Source: Subtercola endophyticus (GTDB taxonomy: Bacteria; Actinomycetota; Actinomycetes; Actinomycetales; Microbacteriaceae). Taken from it: 64,000 nt of DNA. Below the pieces are notes generated by a model, which was not told where the DNA came from, did no database searches, and was given only the letters and a program-made list of their open reading frames with translations. The position numbers were made by a program, and so were the translations under genes. The stretch lies in NCBI RefSeq assembly GCF_021044565.1, contig NZ_CP087997.1:2356001-2420000 (forward strand), given 5' to 3'. This document shows positions 10,301 through 17,141 of this stretch, one piece after another (position 1 is the first letter of the stretch; the number at the start of each line of letters is the position of its first letter).

Positions 10301-12061
10301 AGCTCGGAGGGTTTTCTCCATGTCGGGATACGCGAGGAACTCAGGAGTCACAAACAAGGCGCCGTCTATTTCGAGGTCCTCGGCCTGCGCCAAAAACACG
10401 AGGTTGCGATCGCTAATCGAACGCAAACCATTGTTGGTTGGTATAACACGAGCGCTATCGGCATCGGCCATACCTCTATTCGCTATTACTACCTTGAATG
10501 CATCCGCTGCCGACTCTAGATCGGAACCTTCCGCCCATTCATGCAGCCATGTAAGGATGCCCCTTTTTGGCACCATTTCGAGCGCGCGCTTCATGTCTCT
10601 ACCGTCGTCCTCGAATCGCGTCGGGTCCGCGCTCACAGCAAATAGTTGCCGCAATCGTGCCATGCGTTGCGTTGAGCTGTACGACCGCCAGTGCGGCACA
10701 TCGGTACCAGTATTCGGTGAAACTATCCAAGCTTCGTGCGCGATCTCCGGAACCTTCCATTCGCACGTAAGGTCGAGTGGCCGCAAGTCACCCGGCGTCC
10801 GCAGTTCACCGGACCCGTCAGGGATCAGAGGCGAAGTAATCGCTAATGGTGGGACCAACGCACATAGGACCTCATCGCCGAAGTAGATAGCTTCGCGACC
10901 ACGGGCAGGGAGGTAGTCGAGTTGTGCAGCGGGGTCGTCCTGCGTGCTTATTCGAGGAAGCAAATCGACGAACATCTCGGCGAGAGTGCCCAGGATTTCG
11001 CGGTTGTAATCGTTCCGCAGAAGTGTCGTCCTATCGTCATTCACGCTCCACGGTGCATTGAAGAATGCGGTTGCCGATGTTCTGTCTTGGAGGGGAAAGT
11101 AGCTCCAAAATTGACCGATCTGAGTTCCAAGATCACCAGACTCCAGGTTCGCCCGACGAGGCTTTAGTGGCACTGCGACGCTGACTTTGATCTGGTCACG
11201 CGAAACCGCTTCTCCTACCTCGCGCCGCGCAGCAGGGCTTGGCGAGTGCATACGATCGCTGACCAGCCATTCGTCGCCACCACCATTCGGGCGCTCAATC
11301 TTGAATCGTCCACCGCCAAGATCACGAGACACATGACTAGTCGCGAAGCCTCCGTCACCAAGAACGCTTAGACGCACTTCGCGCACCGCGCCAACAAACA
11401 GAAGGAACTCGGATGAGAATGATTCCATCTCTCGTCGTAAACGATCTCCCCCCATTGCCCCGGGTAGACGCACGATTGTTGTTGCCCAAGAAGCAAGCTG
11501 CTTCGCGATCGGGTCAGACTCGATCAGCTCGATAGCATCCAACTGAGTCGCTGTGCGGAGCACCGGTAGCCGACGACTCGATGAGCCGATTAGCCCCATC
11601 GCAGTCTGGGCCTCCACGGAATTGAATTCGAACGATACCGATCGGCTGAGAATCTGTGGCGAGTCGGTGACAGCGAGAACGGACTTGAACCCGAGCCCAA
11701 AGCGGCCGATCTCGTCCCCACGCTTTCCGCTTAGATGGGCGTGGGTGATTGCCACGAGACCTGTTCTCGAGAACGGCCGGCCTGAGTTCGCACAGTAGAG
11801 CGTATTGGCGATCGGGTCGAGCACGATCTCAACGCGCCCGATGTCGTCCGCGCCTCCCGCCATCGCGTCAGCAGCATTCTGGACGAGTTCGAGGAGGGTT
11901 CGATTCGCGTAGCCTCCCGTTCGAATCGACTCTTCATGGTTTGCATGCTCCGCGATCAAAGTCGGCTTTGCCGCATAGGCCGCGATCGCGCTGCGAAATT
12001 GCGCTTCGATTTCCCTGACAAGTGCATCATCCGGCACCCACGAATCTGTCGTCATCGACAT
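7286..12061 (-). CDS. Sacsin-like GHKL ATPase fused to SF2 helicase
   Basis: This protein is about 1591 aa. Residues 40-220 form a GHKL/HSP90-type ATPase (ELVQNAADAM as the N box near 58; IGRFGLGFKSV as the G box near 120), as in sacsin-like proteins. A long middle region has no motif I can name. Residues 1180-1590 form an SF2 helicase, with Walker A LPTGAGKTRVA near 1205, FIDEAH near 1318, SATPFKG, and motif VI QMAGRGLRGPK. The open frame extends to 12109, but ATG 12061 is preceded by a purine-rich GGGGGTTGGG and fits better. It is the first large gene of the operon and overlaps the next gene. GHKL ATPases fused to or encoded with helicases occur in bacterial conflict systems; pairing with DrmA and DrmB suggests a variant DISARM. 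The function is inferred. Confidence 0.8.
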   Translation of the reverse strand: MSMTTDSWVPDDALVREIEAQFRSAIAAYAAKPTLIAEHANHEESIRTGGYANRTLLELVQNAADAMAGGADDIGRVEIVLDPIANTLYCANSGRPFSRTGLVAITHAHLSGKRGDEIGRFGLGFKSVLAVTDSPQILSRSVSFEFNSVEAQTAMGLIGSSSRRLPVLRTATQLDAIELIESDPIAKQLASWATTIVRLPGAMGGDRLRREMESFSSEFLLFVGAVREVRLSVLGDGGFATSHVSRDLGGGRFKIERPNGGGDEWLVSDRMHSPSPAARREVGEAVSRDQIKVSVAVPLKPRRANLESGDLGTQIGQFWSYFPLQDRTSATAFFNAPWSVNDDRTTLLRNDYNREILGTLAEMFVDLLPRISTQDDPAAQLDYLPARGREAIYFGDEVLCALVPPLAITSPLIPDGSGELRTPGDLRPLDLTCEWKVPEIAHEAWIVSPNTGTDVPHWRSYSSTQRMARLRQLFAVSADPTRFEDDGRDMKRALEMVPKRGILTWLHEWAEGSDLESAADAFKVVIANRGMADADSARVIPTNNGLRSISDRNLVFLAQAEDLEIDGALFVTPEFLAYPDMEKTLRAVGFRDLDPVAILAARLSRLKLGAPPELQAKFWDAALGVSGHDALNVIRENPTSQVLVPTRDGDWQWPQQVLDLDGELPGADGGLLLDRQRCLPSLAHKLGVANSPRQNFSFEDEFAADEYRDWILADLNSNLTPGERPIERISLYPTGAHSPGPFSALLLLKDSDAAPQLRESWTRGLLEFGDSPWDCEDLATALSYRVKSPVRWAVERAGLFRSSRGFRPLADLVAPSLVEFKDVLPLFEGPRVIVEILGLPDELDLIPPKILQEALSVELLPPTFADEVLVSFILEAASHAYPGGQPPRIPARVGRIIESRSNRNVYVAVNEEQREYLAAHQRPFLFATELQAKQLIDKVGCLRFEDSFAFSMQIDGQQEPERLLDIFPGLREWPSGDDLPSVTLSRAESIAKWVTTEDGVETQSIEVYRDGTALLIQSDADERRSLRLVSESFDLDLTNADIERVLKVGLDNHLELLRQDALSAITDVDRLDAYFGEDDLRDKLPKGLWQGLEAQGLVTKHTSMSELYLSVYGKDAIKELAELFRRDGFPDVPTQWAGGAATISWLRRMGFGAEYAGQRTKPQDAEFVVPGATILEPLHDYQREISGKLDRVLGEVIAGRRSKAMVVLPTGAGKTRVATQTILQQFIDGKLRGPILWIAQSQELCEQAVQTFNQVWRGLCTEQRVDSPLAVGRLWGNNEVNKPDTEFSVYVATDAKIEAILEKPDHSDYDWLSTPAAVFIDEAHIAGNSTRYTKILSWLEVDGRNWARPLIGLSATPFKGTSVEATKALAARFGNNPLQAFGADEDVYGELVKLGVLARVKHKLLQGGDVRLTEAEAAEAMNKNRVSGTVLDRVAADHRRMANLVSSIQELDAEQRRSVLVFTPNVLSAQVLAATLRINGTSAASVSGGTGRQERRDVIERFKDGAIRVLANCDLLTQGFDAPGVTALYIARPTFSPSAYIQMAGRGLRGPKNGGKDECLIVDMADNFGSVNINNLLGYREYEHLWQEQQS

Positions 12062-12178
12062 GCCCAACCCCCGACTATTCGTCCTCAAAGAAATGTTAGT
12101 GCCGAGCACAGACAGGGAGATTCTCTCCGCGAGAAATCTTCGTCTTACTAACCTGCCTTACGTACTTCCTTCGGCGCG

Positions 12179-12508
12179 TCATTCCTGTCGGCTGATGCCG
12201 AGGCTTGCGCCAAGCGCTTCATAAACTTCGGCGAGCTTGGCGGTGTCGATTCGATACTCTGTGCGGTGGTAATGATCCGGCTCGTCCAATGGCACCGCGA
12301 GGACTAGACCGATCTCACGTAGTGTCACGAGGTGGTGCTGAAGCGCGCCGATGGTGAGGCCGAGTCTCGCAGACAGCCGACCTCGCGTCTGAGGTCCATC
12401 CGTATTGAGGCTCGCTAGAACTGCCAGTCTCGCCGGGGTCGCCTGCAACGCGAGAGCTACTTTGGCGAGGTCAGAGTTCAAGTTGGGCATGGATGCTCGA
12501 CGTGACAT
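12179..12508 (-). CDS. Winged-helix regulator (ArsR-like)
   Basis: This 109-aa protein has a predicted winged helix-turn-helix around residues 20-85, including RGRLSARLGLTIGALQHHL as a recognition-helix region. It is most like ArsR/MarR-type minimal regulators that discriminate on a transcriptional on/off basis. No metal-binding CxC motif is seen, so the ligand is unknown. It lies 117 nt upstream of the GHKL-helicase gene in the same direction and is divergent from the SSB-like gene. It is therefore well placed to control the defence operon, itself and perhaps ssb. That regulatory role is inferred from position only. Confidence 0.75.
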   Translation of the reverse strand: MSRRASMPNLNSDLAKVALALQATPARLAVLASLNTDGPQTRGRLSARLGLTIGALQHHLVTLREIGLVLAVPLDEPDHYHRTEYRIDTAKLAEVYEALGASLGISRQE

Positions 12509-12549
12509 AACCCCATTGTGTCGTTTTTCATAGTTGAGGATTTATCTGA

Positions 12550-12564
12550 ACACTTATAAAGTGT
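12550..12564. promoter_or_regulatory. Palindromic operator candidate in divergent intergenic region
   Basis: A perfect dyad, ACACTT-ATA-AAGTGT, lies in the 77-bp gap between the winged-helix regulator (minus) and the SSB-like gene (plus). It contains a TATAAA-like -10 for the plus strand, about 25 nt before the ATG at 12586. A symmetric site of this size fits binding by a dimeric winged-helix protein, so the neighbouring regulator is the obvious candidate ligand. This is inference. Confidence 0.45.
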
Positions 12565-12585
12565 CTATATCAACGGAAGGAAAGC

Positions 12586-12945
12586 ATGGACAGCAGGATA
12601 TGGGTTCGCGGCAGGGTGCAGTCGGATCCCGTGACGATGGACGGGACGGGCATCCAAGTTGCCGCTTTCGTCGTCGAGAACGAGCAGACCGCGCCGGGTA
12701 AGAAGGGGCAGCGGACGGCTCGGGCTGTGCCGTGGTGCGATGTTATTTGTGATGGGGAGCTGGCGTCTAACGTTCTCGACAGTCTGGTTGAAGGTGACTA
12801 TGTGGTCGTTGAGGGGGAACTGCGCGTGCATCGGTTGTATCCGGTTGACGATGGGCGCGACTCGGCGATGGTGTCGGTGCGGGCGGAGAGCGTGGGGCTC
12901 GACCTGCGGCGCGGGGTTGCGAAGTTTCTGCGGATGAAGCGATGA
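12586..12945 (+). CDS. Single-stranded DNA-binding (SSB-like) protein
   Basis: This 119-aa protein has the N-terminal part of an SSB OB fold: WVRGRVQSDP at the start, FVVENEQ in the middle, a WCDV strand, then a conserved GDYVVVEGELRVHR segment. It lacks the long acidic tail and tip peptide of replicative SSB, so it is probably an accessory SSB-like protein. AAGGAAAG stands just before ATG 12586. It is the only intact copy of a gene whose fragments recur at 16.7 kb and, as short scraps, near 21.2 and 23.9 kb. Whether it still binds ssDNA cannot be judged from sequence alone. Confidence 0.75.
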   Translation: MDSRIWVRGRVQSDPVTMDGTGIQVAAFVVENEQTAPGKKGQRTARAVPWCDVICDGELASNVLDSLVEGDYVVVEGELRVHRLYPVDDGRDSAMVSVRAESVGLDLRRGVAKFLRMKR

Positions 12946-12984
12946 GGGCGTCGGCAATGCCTAGCCTCTCGCAGAATTTCGGTC

Positions 12985-13013
12985 TGGACCCTACCTATCG
13001 ATCGTGATACGAT
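12985..13013 (+). promoter_or_regulatory. Candidate sigma-70 promoter for the abi leader
   Basis: TGGACC (12985-12990) and TACGAT (13008-13013) are separated by exactly 17 nt. Each matches four of six consensus positions. Transcription would begin near 13020, just before the perfect inverted repeat, and give a leader of about 200 nt ahead of the Abi gene. This is prediction only. Confidence 0.4.
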
Positions 13014-13017
13014 ATTG

Positions 13018-13226
13018 AGAGAAGCTTGACTTCCGACTCCCCGACCAGTAGGCTACAGCGCATCCTCTGTCTGTTCGGTGCGAGCGCTGTAGCCTACTGG
13101 TCGGGGACACCTGAGCCCCGGGTCCCAAACCTCATCAGCCCGTTGTGTTATCCTCTTTTCAACACGACTAGTCGTCTTCTCTTCACAGAGGGGCGACTAG
13201 TTTTCTTTAACTACGCGATCGACGCC
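13018..13226 (+). ncRNA. Structured leader or possible RNA antitoxin upstream of the Abi_2 gene
   Basis: This 209-nt stretch has no convincing ORF of its own and holds two strong secondary structures. The first is a perfect 24-bp inverted repeat, 13038-13061 with 13084-13107, separated by 22 nt. The second is a hairpin with 8-bp outer arms, 13167-13174 with 13194-13201, and an inner CTCT/AGAG stem. It is followed directly by TTTCTTT, like an intrinsic terminator. A terminator-like hairpin between a structured RNA and an Abi toxin matches the layout of type III-like systems in which AbiF-family toxins are neutralised by a small RNA. An attenuator is the alternative. The Abi frame itself is open back to 13026, so an N-terminally extended protein cannot be fully excluded. 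Confidence 0.45.
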
Positions 13227-14657
13227 ATGACAAGCAGTTACGCAAAGCCGTTTAAATCTGTTACCGAGCAGGTTGCGCTGATGCGCGCTCGTGGGATGGT
13301 TATTGTCGATGACAAGTGGGCCGAAGATCTGCTTCAAAAGGTCGGCTATTACCGACTGTCTGGCTACTCATACCCTTTTCGGAAATTCGATGAGTCTGCG
13401 CCTGCCGATCCACCGAAAAGGCTTTCTGAATTCGAGTCAGGCACCAACCTAACCACCGTCGCCGATATTTACGAGTTCGACCGCCAGCTTAGGATCAGGC
13501 TGTTTGATGCGATCGAGATGTTTGAAATCGCCTTCAGATTCAAGGTTGGCCATCTGCTTGGAAAGATTGGGGCATTCGCGCACCGCGACCCAACCAACTT
13601 CGATGCCGATTTCACAAAGCCACGTAGCAGTGCCATGAATGCCCCTGATGAAACCACGGTGAGTTTCACCGAGTCCCACTACGAAGAGTGGCTTCGAGAT
13701 CTCAACAAACAGGAGAATCGATCGCAGGAGGCCTTCGTCGCCCACTTCAGGTCAAAATATGGCGAAGAACTTCCGGTATGGGCCGCAACCGAGGTCATGT
13801 CATTTGGAACAGTAATCCGTCTCTATGACGGTCTGATGCAGCGGGATCGGCGCACGATCGCGGCGCAATTCGATGTTCTCGATCACGTTCCCGACGGGGA
13901 CATTGCAACATTCTCGAGCTGGCTCAACCACATCCGATATATCCGGAACACCTGCGCCCACCACTCACGACTATGGAACCGCAACTTCGACGTCATCATC
14001 GCGGAATCCCCCGCCATCGAAGAGCTTGCGCATCTGAGGGCTGACGAGTTGCGCAGACACCTCTACGGAACTCTTTCGATCTTGGGGTTCCTGCTTGCTC
14101 GCACTCATCCGAAAAGCGACTGGCGACTCCACACGGCCCTTTTCATTAAGTCTTGGGCAGGGCGGATCGATCAGCCACTTTCTGTGATGGGATTCCCTTC
14201 GCATTGGGATAGGGAAAGGCTGTGGCAACTTTCTTATTCACGCGATGAGGAACGCGCCAACCGCCTTGAACTCCTTGCGTCTGTCGATACCGTCGGCACC
14301 TCTGAAGCAAGAGATCTATTGTCGTCACTTCCTACAAAGGACCGACGAAGTCGCCTCGGCTACTACCGCCAAAAGCATGCCATTTTCGCACTCTCTCCGA
14401 CGGAGACATTGCACTTTCCGCGGTTTCAGTTTGACGCCGAAACCGGAGATGCGAAGAGCATCGTGCTGGAAGCAAACCGACGACTGTACGTTGGCAATAG
14501 AGACGTGAACGAAGACGAGGCGTTTCCCTGGATTGCCCTTACTTGGTGGTTGACGAAGCAGCCCGAGCTAGAAGATCGGTCACCATTAGAGCTGCTGGAG
14601 GCCGGCAAGCTGAGCGACCAGCACCTCGACCTATCGCTGCCCTTCAGTAGCGAATAG
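13227..14657 (+). CDS. Abi_2 (AbiD/AbiF-type) HEPN abortive-infection protein with C-terminal antitoxin-like domain
   Basis: From ATG 13227 this is 476 aa. Residues 1-300 match the Abi_2 family: KPFKSVTEQVALM at the start, then GYYRLSGYSYPF, then FDRQLR, and the HEPN ribonuclease motif RNTCAHH near residue 239 (R-X4-H). The last 170 residues exceed a normal Abi_2 protein. They contain FPRFQFD near 397 and a C-terminal WW..KQPELEDRSPLELL segment, which resembles the DUF2384 (MbcA/ParS/Xre) antitoxin region. A toxin and a regulatory domain may thus be fused. Abi_2 proteins are known to stop phage growth by killing or arresting the cell. The start was chosen because upstream in-frame codons run through the structured leader. 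Confidence 0.75.
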   Translation: MTSSYAKPFKSVTEQVALMRARGMVIVDDKWAEDLLQKVGYYRLSGYSYPFRKFDESAPADPPKRLSEFESGTNLTTVADIYEFDRQLRIRLFDAIEMFEIAFRFKVGHLLGKIGAFAHRDPTNFDADFTKPRSSAMNAPDETTVSFTESHYEEWLRDLNKQENRSQEAFVAHFRSKYGEELPVWAATEVMSFGTVIRLYDGLMQRDRRTIAAQFDVLDHVPDGDIATFSSWLNHIRYIRNTCAHHSRLWNRNFDVIIAESPAIEELAHLRADELRRHLYGTLSILGFLLARTHPKSDWRLHTALFIKSWAGRIDQPLSVMGFPSHWDRERLWQLSYSRDEERANRLELLASVDTVGTSEARDLLSSLPTKDRRSRLGYYRQKHAIFALSPTETLHFPRFQFDAETGDAKSIVLEANRRLYVGNRDVNEDEAFPWIALTWWLTKQPELEDRSPLELLEAGKLSDQHLDLSLPFSSE

Positions 14658-15071
14658 TTCCCCACGACCGGCATCCGCACGCTCAGTTAGTATTTGTGAG
14701 TCAGGACCGCGGCAGGGGGCACTGTTGCCACCAACTGGCCACGGGCACGTAACACTTGAGCAAGTTCTCTCGGCGCAACTGGCCCAGAATGATGCGACAG
14801 CTCGCCATGACGCACTACGCGGTGTTCCCCCTAGCGCGAGAACTGCACCAGTCCGTCGACCGAGAGTAGAGGCGACGCGCAACCCGACCGTGCTAGAACG
14901 GTTCAAGTGTCTATCGCCGGACATGCACAAGGAGCCCCGCCGAACGGTGTCGTTCGTGCGGCCTGGCCCGGGCATCCGTTCACCTCGCTCAATCTCGTGC
15001 CTCTCGACGCGGATACGAGCGAGCTCCCGACCTACGCCGGCGAGCAGCTCAATCAGCCGCAGGCATCTCCC
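14658..15071. other. Gap with degenerate coding remnants
   Basis: No intact gene is supported here. Short stretches read like protein in changing frames, for example LEQVLSAQLAQNDATARHD near 14755 and LVPLDADTSELPTYAGEQ near 15000, and none can be joined without frameshifts. It is best seen as the decayed 5' end of the cassette that follows. Confidence 0.45.
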
Positions 15072-15519
15072 TGAACGCCTCCATCCAGCGACTCCTATGA
15101 GCTCGAACCGTTCGAGCCGAGTGAGCTGGGGCGCACCGTCTCTCGGATCGAGTTTGAACTCCAAGCCGATTTTGAGGGCCTGGCTCATTGCCCGCGGCGA
15201 CACGGTGCGGCGCTTGCGCGTGCCCGTCGGCAATACCGTGATGGAGCCTGACCTGTACAACGAGACGTCCGGCGAGATCGTCGAAGCCAAGAAGTCGTCG
15301 GCGCGCGGGTACGTGCGGAATGCGATCGGGCAGGTGCTGGACTACGTGCACACCACACAGAAGGTTGTGAACGGGGTGCGCCCGTCGATACTTCTGCCGG
15401 GCATCCCGACACCTGACCTTATGGAACTCTGTGTGAGTCTGGGCATCACCGTTTGGGTCAGGGACGGAGATGGATTAATGTCCGTCAGCCCGACGTCTCT
15501 GCCGACTCTTGAGCGATGA
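15072..15519 (+). pseudogene. PD-(D/E)XK nuclease domain, cassette copy A, frameshifted
   Basis: The region encodes a PD-(D/E)XK-type domain seen also at 21.3 kb: YELEPFEPSELGR, FELQADF, then WLIARGDTVRRLRV, MEPDLYNETSGEIVEAKKS (the catalytic D...ExK) and AIGQVLDYVH. Compared with copy B at 21256-21713, copy A has one extra base near 15086 and another near 15165, where TTTGAGGGCC replaces TTCGGAGCC, so the domain is split over frames. The 3' tail (SLGITVWVRDGDG) is intact and overlaps the convergent Nudix gene by 33 bp. Related nuclease domains occur in ScoMcrA-like restriction proteins of actinobacteria. No activity is expected from this copy. Confidence 0.7.
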
Positions 15520-15886
15520 GACGCGAGACTGCGGGGAGGTCTGGTTTGGCCCAATCGAGCGACATCAGGTCGGCTATAGGTAGCCAGACCATTTCATCGT
15601 GATCGGTGCTCGCCGCTGGCGCGTCTTGTTGGAGAGTTGCCCAGTAACAGGCGAGATCAATCTTGCGCCCGTCTACCGAGGTGGTTGCGCGGAGGACCAG
15701 GTCGCCGACCAGGATCGGGACGCCCAGTTCTTCGTGGATCTCGCGGGCCAGAGCTTGCTCAGGCGTTTCGTCGGCTTCGACTTTGCCGCCCGGGAACTCC
15801 CACAGGCCAGCTGAGGCTTTGGCTGGGGCTCTTCGACAGCATAAGACCTTCCCCGCGTGAGCGATGACCGCGCCAACTACTATCAC
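15485..15886 (-). CDS. Nudix hydrolase (MutT-like), cassette copy A
   Basis: This 133-aa protein carries a full Nudix box (GGKVEADETPEQALAREIHEELG) near residues 37-59, split here only for description as G-X5-E-X7-REIHEELG. LWEFPGGK precedes it, as in MutT/8-oxo-dGTP diphosphatases. The likely start is GTG 15886, after AGGAG. Copy C at 24 kb has the same GTG, the same spacing and the same length, while the upstream ATG of copy A is not conserved there. The gene follows the RHH antitoxin on the minus strand (23-nt gap from its stop) and is convergent with the nuclease remnant. Its link to a toxin-antitoxin pair is unusual. The substrate is unknown. Confidence 0.8.
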   Translation of the reverse strand: MIVVGAVIAHAGKVLCCRRAPAKASAGLWEFPGGKVEADETPEQALAREIHEELGVPILVGDLVLRATTSVDGRKIDLACYWATLQQDAPAASTDHDEMVWLPIADLMSLDWAKPDLPAVSRLIAQESAETSG

Positions 15887-15908
15887 GCGTTGCTCTCCTG
15901 GTCGGTGG

Positions 15909-16250
15909 TCAAGATGCATTGCCGAGGTACGCGGAGAGCGCCTCCCTGACGATTTCGCTGGGCTTGCGATGTTCAGACGCTGCGCGCTCAACGAGGGCTT
16001 GATCGAGGGCGCGCGGGAGGCGCACCTGGCGAACAGGGGATTCTCCCCGACCGGAAACACCGCTGAGGTTCGGGCGACCGATTGCTTTGTCAACAGCTTC
16101 AGCGGAACCGAGGGCTGCTTCGAGGAGCGCTCGGCCGGAGTCTTTACCATTTCCACGCACAACGATCGCGTCGGCGGAAATGTGGTCGAGCGTCTCAACC
16201 CACTCGCTGAGTTTTTCGCCGCGCTTGTTCTCATTCTCAGTCGTGCTCAT
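15909..16250 (-). CDS. Ribbon-helix-helix antitoxin, cassette copy A
   Basis: This 113-aa protein has a disordered or toxin-binding N-terminal half and a C-terminal ribbon-helix-helix: VRQVRLPRALDQALVERAA as strand and helix 1, then KPSEIVREALSAYL as helix 2. This is the standard antitoxin plan of CopG/BrnA-like proteins. Its start overlaps the end of the toxin gene by 14 nt, so the two are coupled. As with other RHH antitoxins it probably autorepresses the toxin-antitoxin-Nudix transcript. A near-identical copy is at 24415-24756. Confidence 0.75.
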   Translation of the reverse strand: MSTTENENKRGEKLSEWVETLDHISADAIVVRGNGKDSGRALLEAALGSAEAVDKAIGRPNLSGVSGRGESPVRQVRLPRALDQALVERAASEHRKPSEIVREALSAYLGNAS

Positions 16251-16521
16251 CTACGTGCCCCTCTGCTATGTCTAACATCTTGCGTCTGGCCTCCATGACA
16301 TGAAAAATCAACAGGTCGGCAGGTGGCGTAACCTCCGCCAACACCTCAATCATCTGCGTGCGACTTCGGTTGGGCCCGATCCACAAATCAGGCCGCAACC
16401 CGCCCTCAAGTCTCGGCTCATCGAAAGCCCTCGGCCAGTAAACGTGGCGCTCAATCGCGTTCAAGGCATCGGCCTGGTCGACTCCGTGTTTCGCTGCGCT
16501 CGGAGTCCACCTGGTGGACAT
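16237..16521 (-). CDS. Putative small toxin (BrnT-like layout), cassette copy A
   Basis: This 94-aa protein is encoded just upstream of the RHH antitoxin. The N-terminus has KHGVDQADALNA, the middle LWIGPNRSRTQMIEVLAE, and the end LLIFHVMEARRKMLDI. The KHG...R...V...EAR...M plan resembles BrnT ribonuclease toxins, but the similarity is only by eye. It starts at ATG 16521, and the upstream AT-rich stretch (TACAATATTGAAAT on the minus strand) could supply a -10 element. Toxin-first, antitoxin-second order also matches BrnTA. Alternative: an unrelated toxin with the same gene order. Confidence 0.55.
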   Translation of the reverse strand: MSTRWTPSAAKHGVDQADALNAIERHVYWPRAFDEPRLEGGLRPDLWIGPNRSRTQMIEVLAEVTPPADLLIFHVMEARRKMLDIAEGHVDEHD

Positions 16522-16691
16522 TTCAACTCATTTCAATATTGTAGTACAGAAGTATCTCGCGAGCTATGCGAAGTGCCAATCGTCCCAACGCCTTCGATCA
16601 TGACAATCTTTCACTATTGTATTCCAGGTCGAATTACCCGACACGCTGCCCGCGCAGGGCCTGCGTTCTCTCCATGCGGGCAAGCCGAGCG

Positions 16692-17008
16692 TTTCGATCA
16701 GAATGGTTCCGAGCATCCATTCGCCTCGGTTTTGTGGTGAAAATGAGCAGACTGCGCCGGGTAAGAAGGGGCAGCGGACGGCTCGGGCTGTGCCGTGGTG
16801 CGATGTCGTTTGTGATGGGGAGCTGGCGTCTAACGTTCTCGACAGTCTGGTTGAAGGTGACTATGTGGTCGTTGAGGGGGAACTGCGCGTGCATCGGTTG
16901 TATCCGGTTGACGATGGGCGCGACTCGGCGATGGTGTCAGTGCGCGCAGAGAGCGTGGGGCTCGACCTGCGGCGCGGGGTTGCGAGGTTTCTGCGAGTGA
17001 AGAGATGA
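16692..17008 (+). pseudogene. SSB-like gene fragment, second copy
   Basis: From about 16740 the DNA is almost identical to the SSB-like gene at 12.6 kb and encodes its residues from ENEQTAPGKKGQ to the C-terminus, with a few substitutions (VKR for MKR at the end). The first 30 or so codons are replaced by diverged sequence starting at a short GAGCATCC block, which is also seen at the other copies. A frame can be opened from GTG 16703, but the first OB-fold strand is missing. It is best read as a truncated duplicate. It ends just before the VbhA-like gene. Confidence 0.7.
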
Positions 17009-17141
17009 GACGGGGCGAGTCGCCGGGCATCCGCTCGCCCAGAAAGACCTCAAGCGATTGTTACGCCTACGGCTATCCGCTGCGGCCAACCATCAATGTC
17101 GGCTCGGTTCAGTACCGTTGGTTTGAGGAACGGAGGCTGTC

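Noticed and set aside
13026..13226. 67-codon N-terminal extension of the Abi protein
   Set aside because: It would translate the perfect inverted repeat and the terminator-like hairpin; family members begin at the KPFKS motif just after ATG 13227.
14725..15519. 264-aa plus-strand ORF as a full-length gene
   Set aside because: Only its last 115 codons encode the nuclease domain; the first half is out of frame with the decayed homologous sequence.
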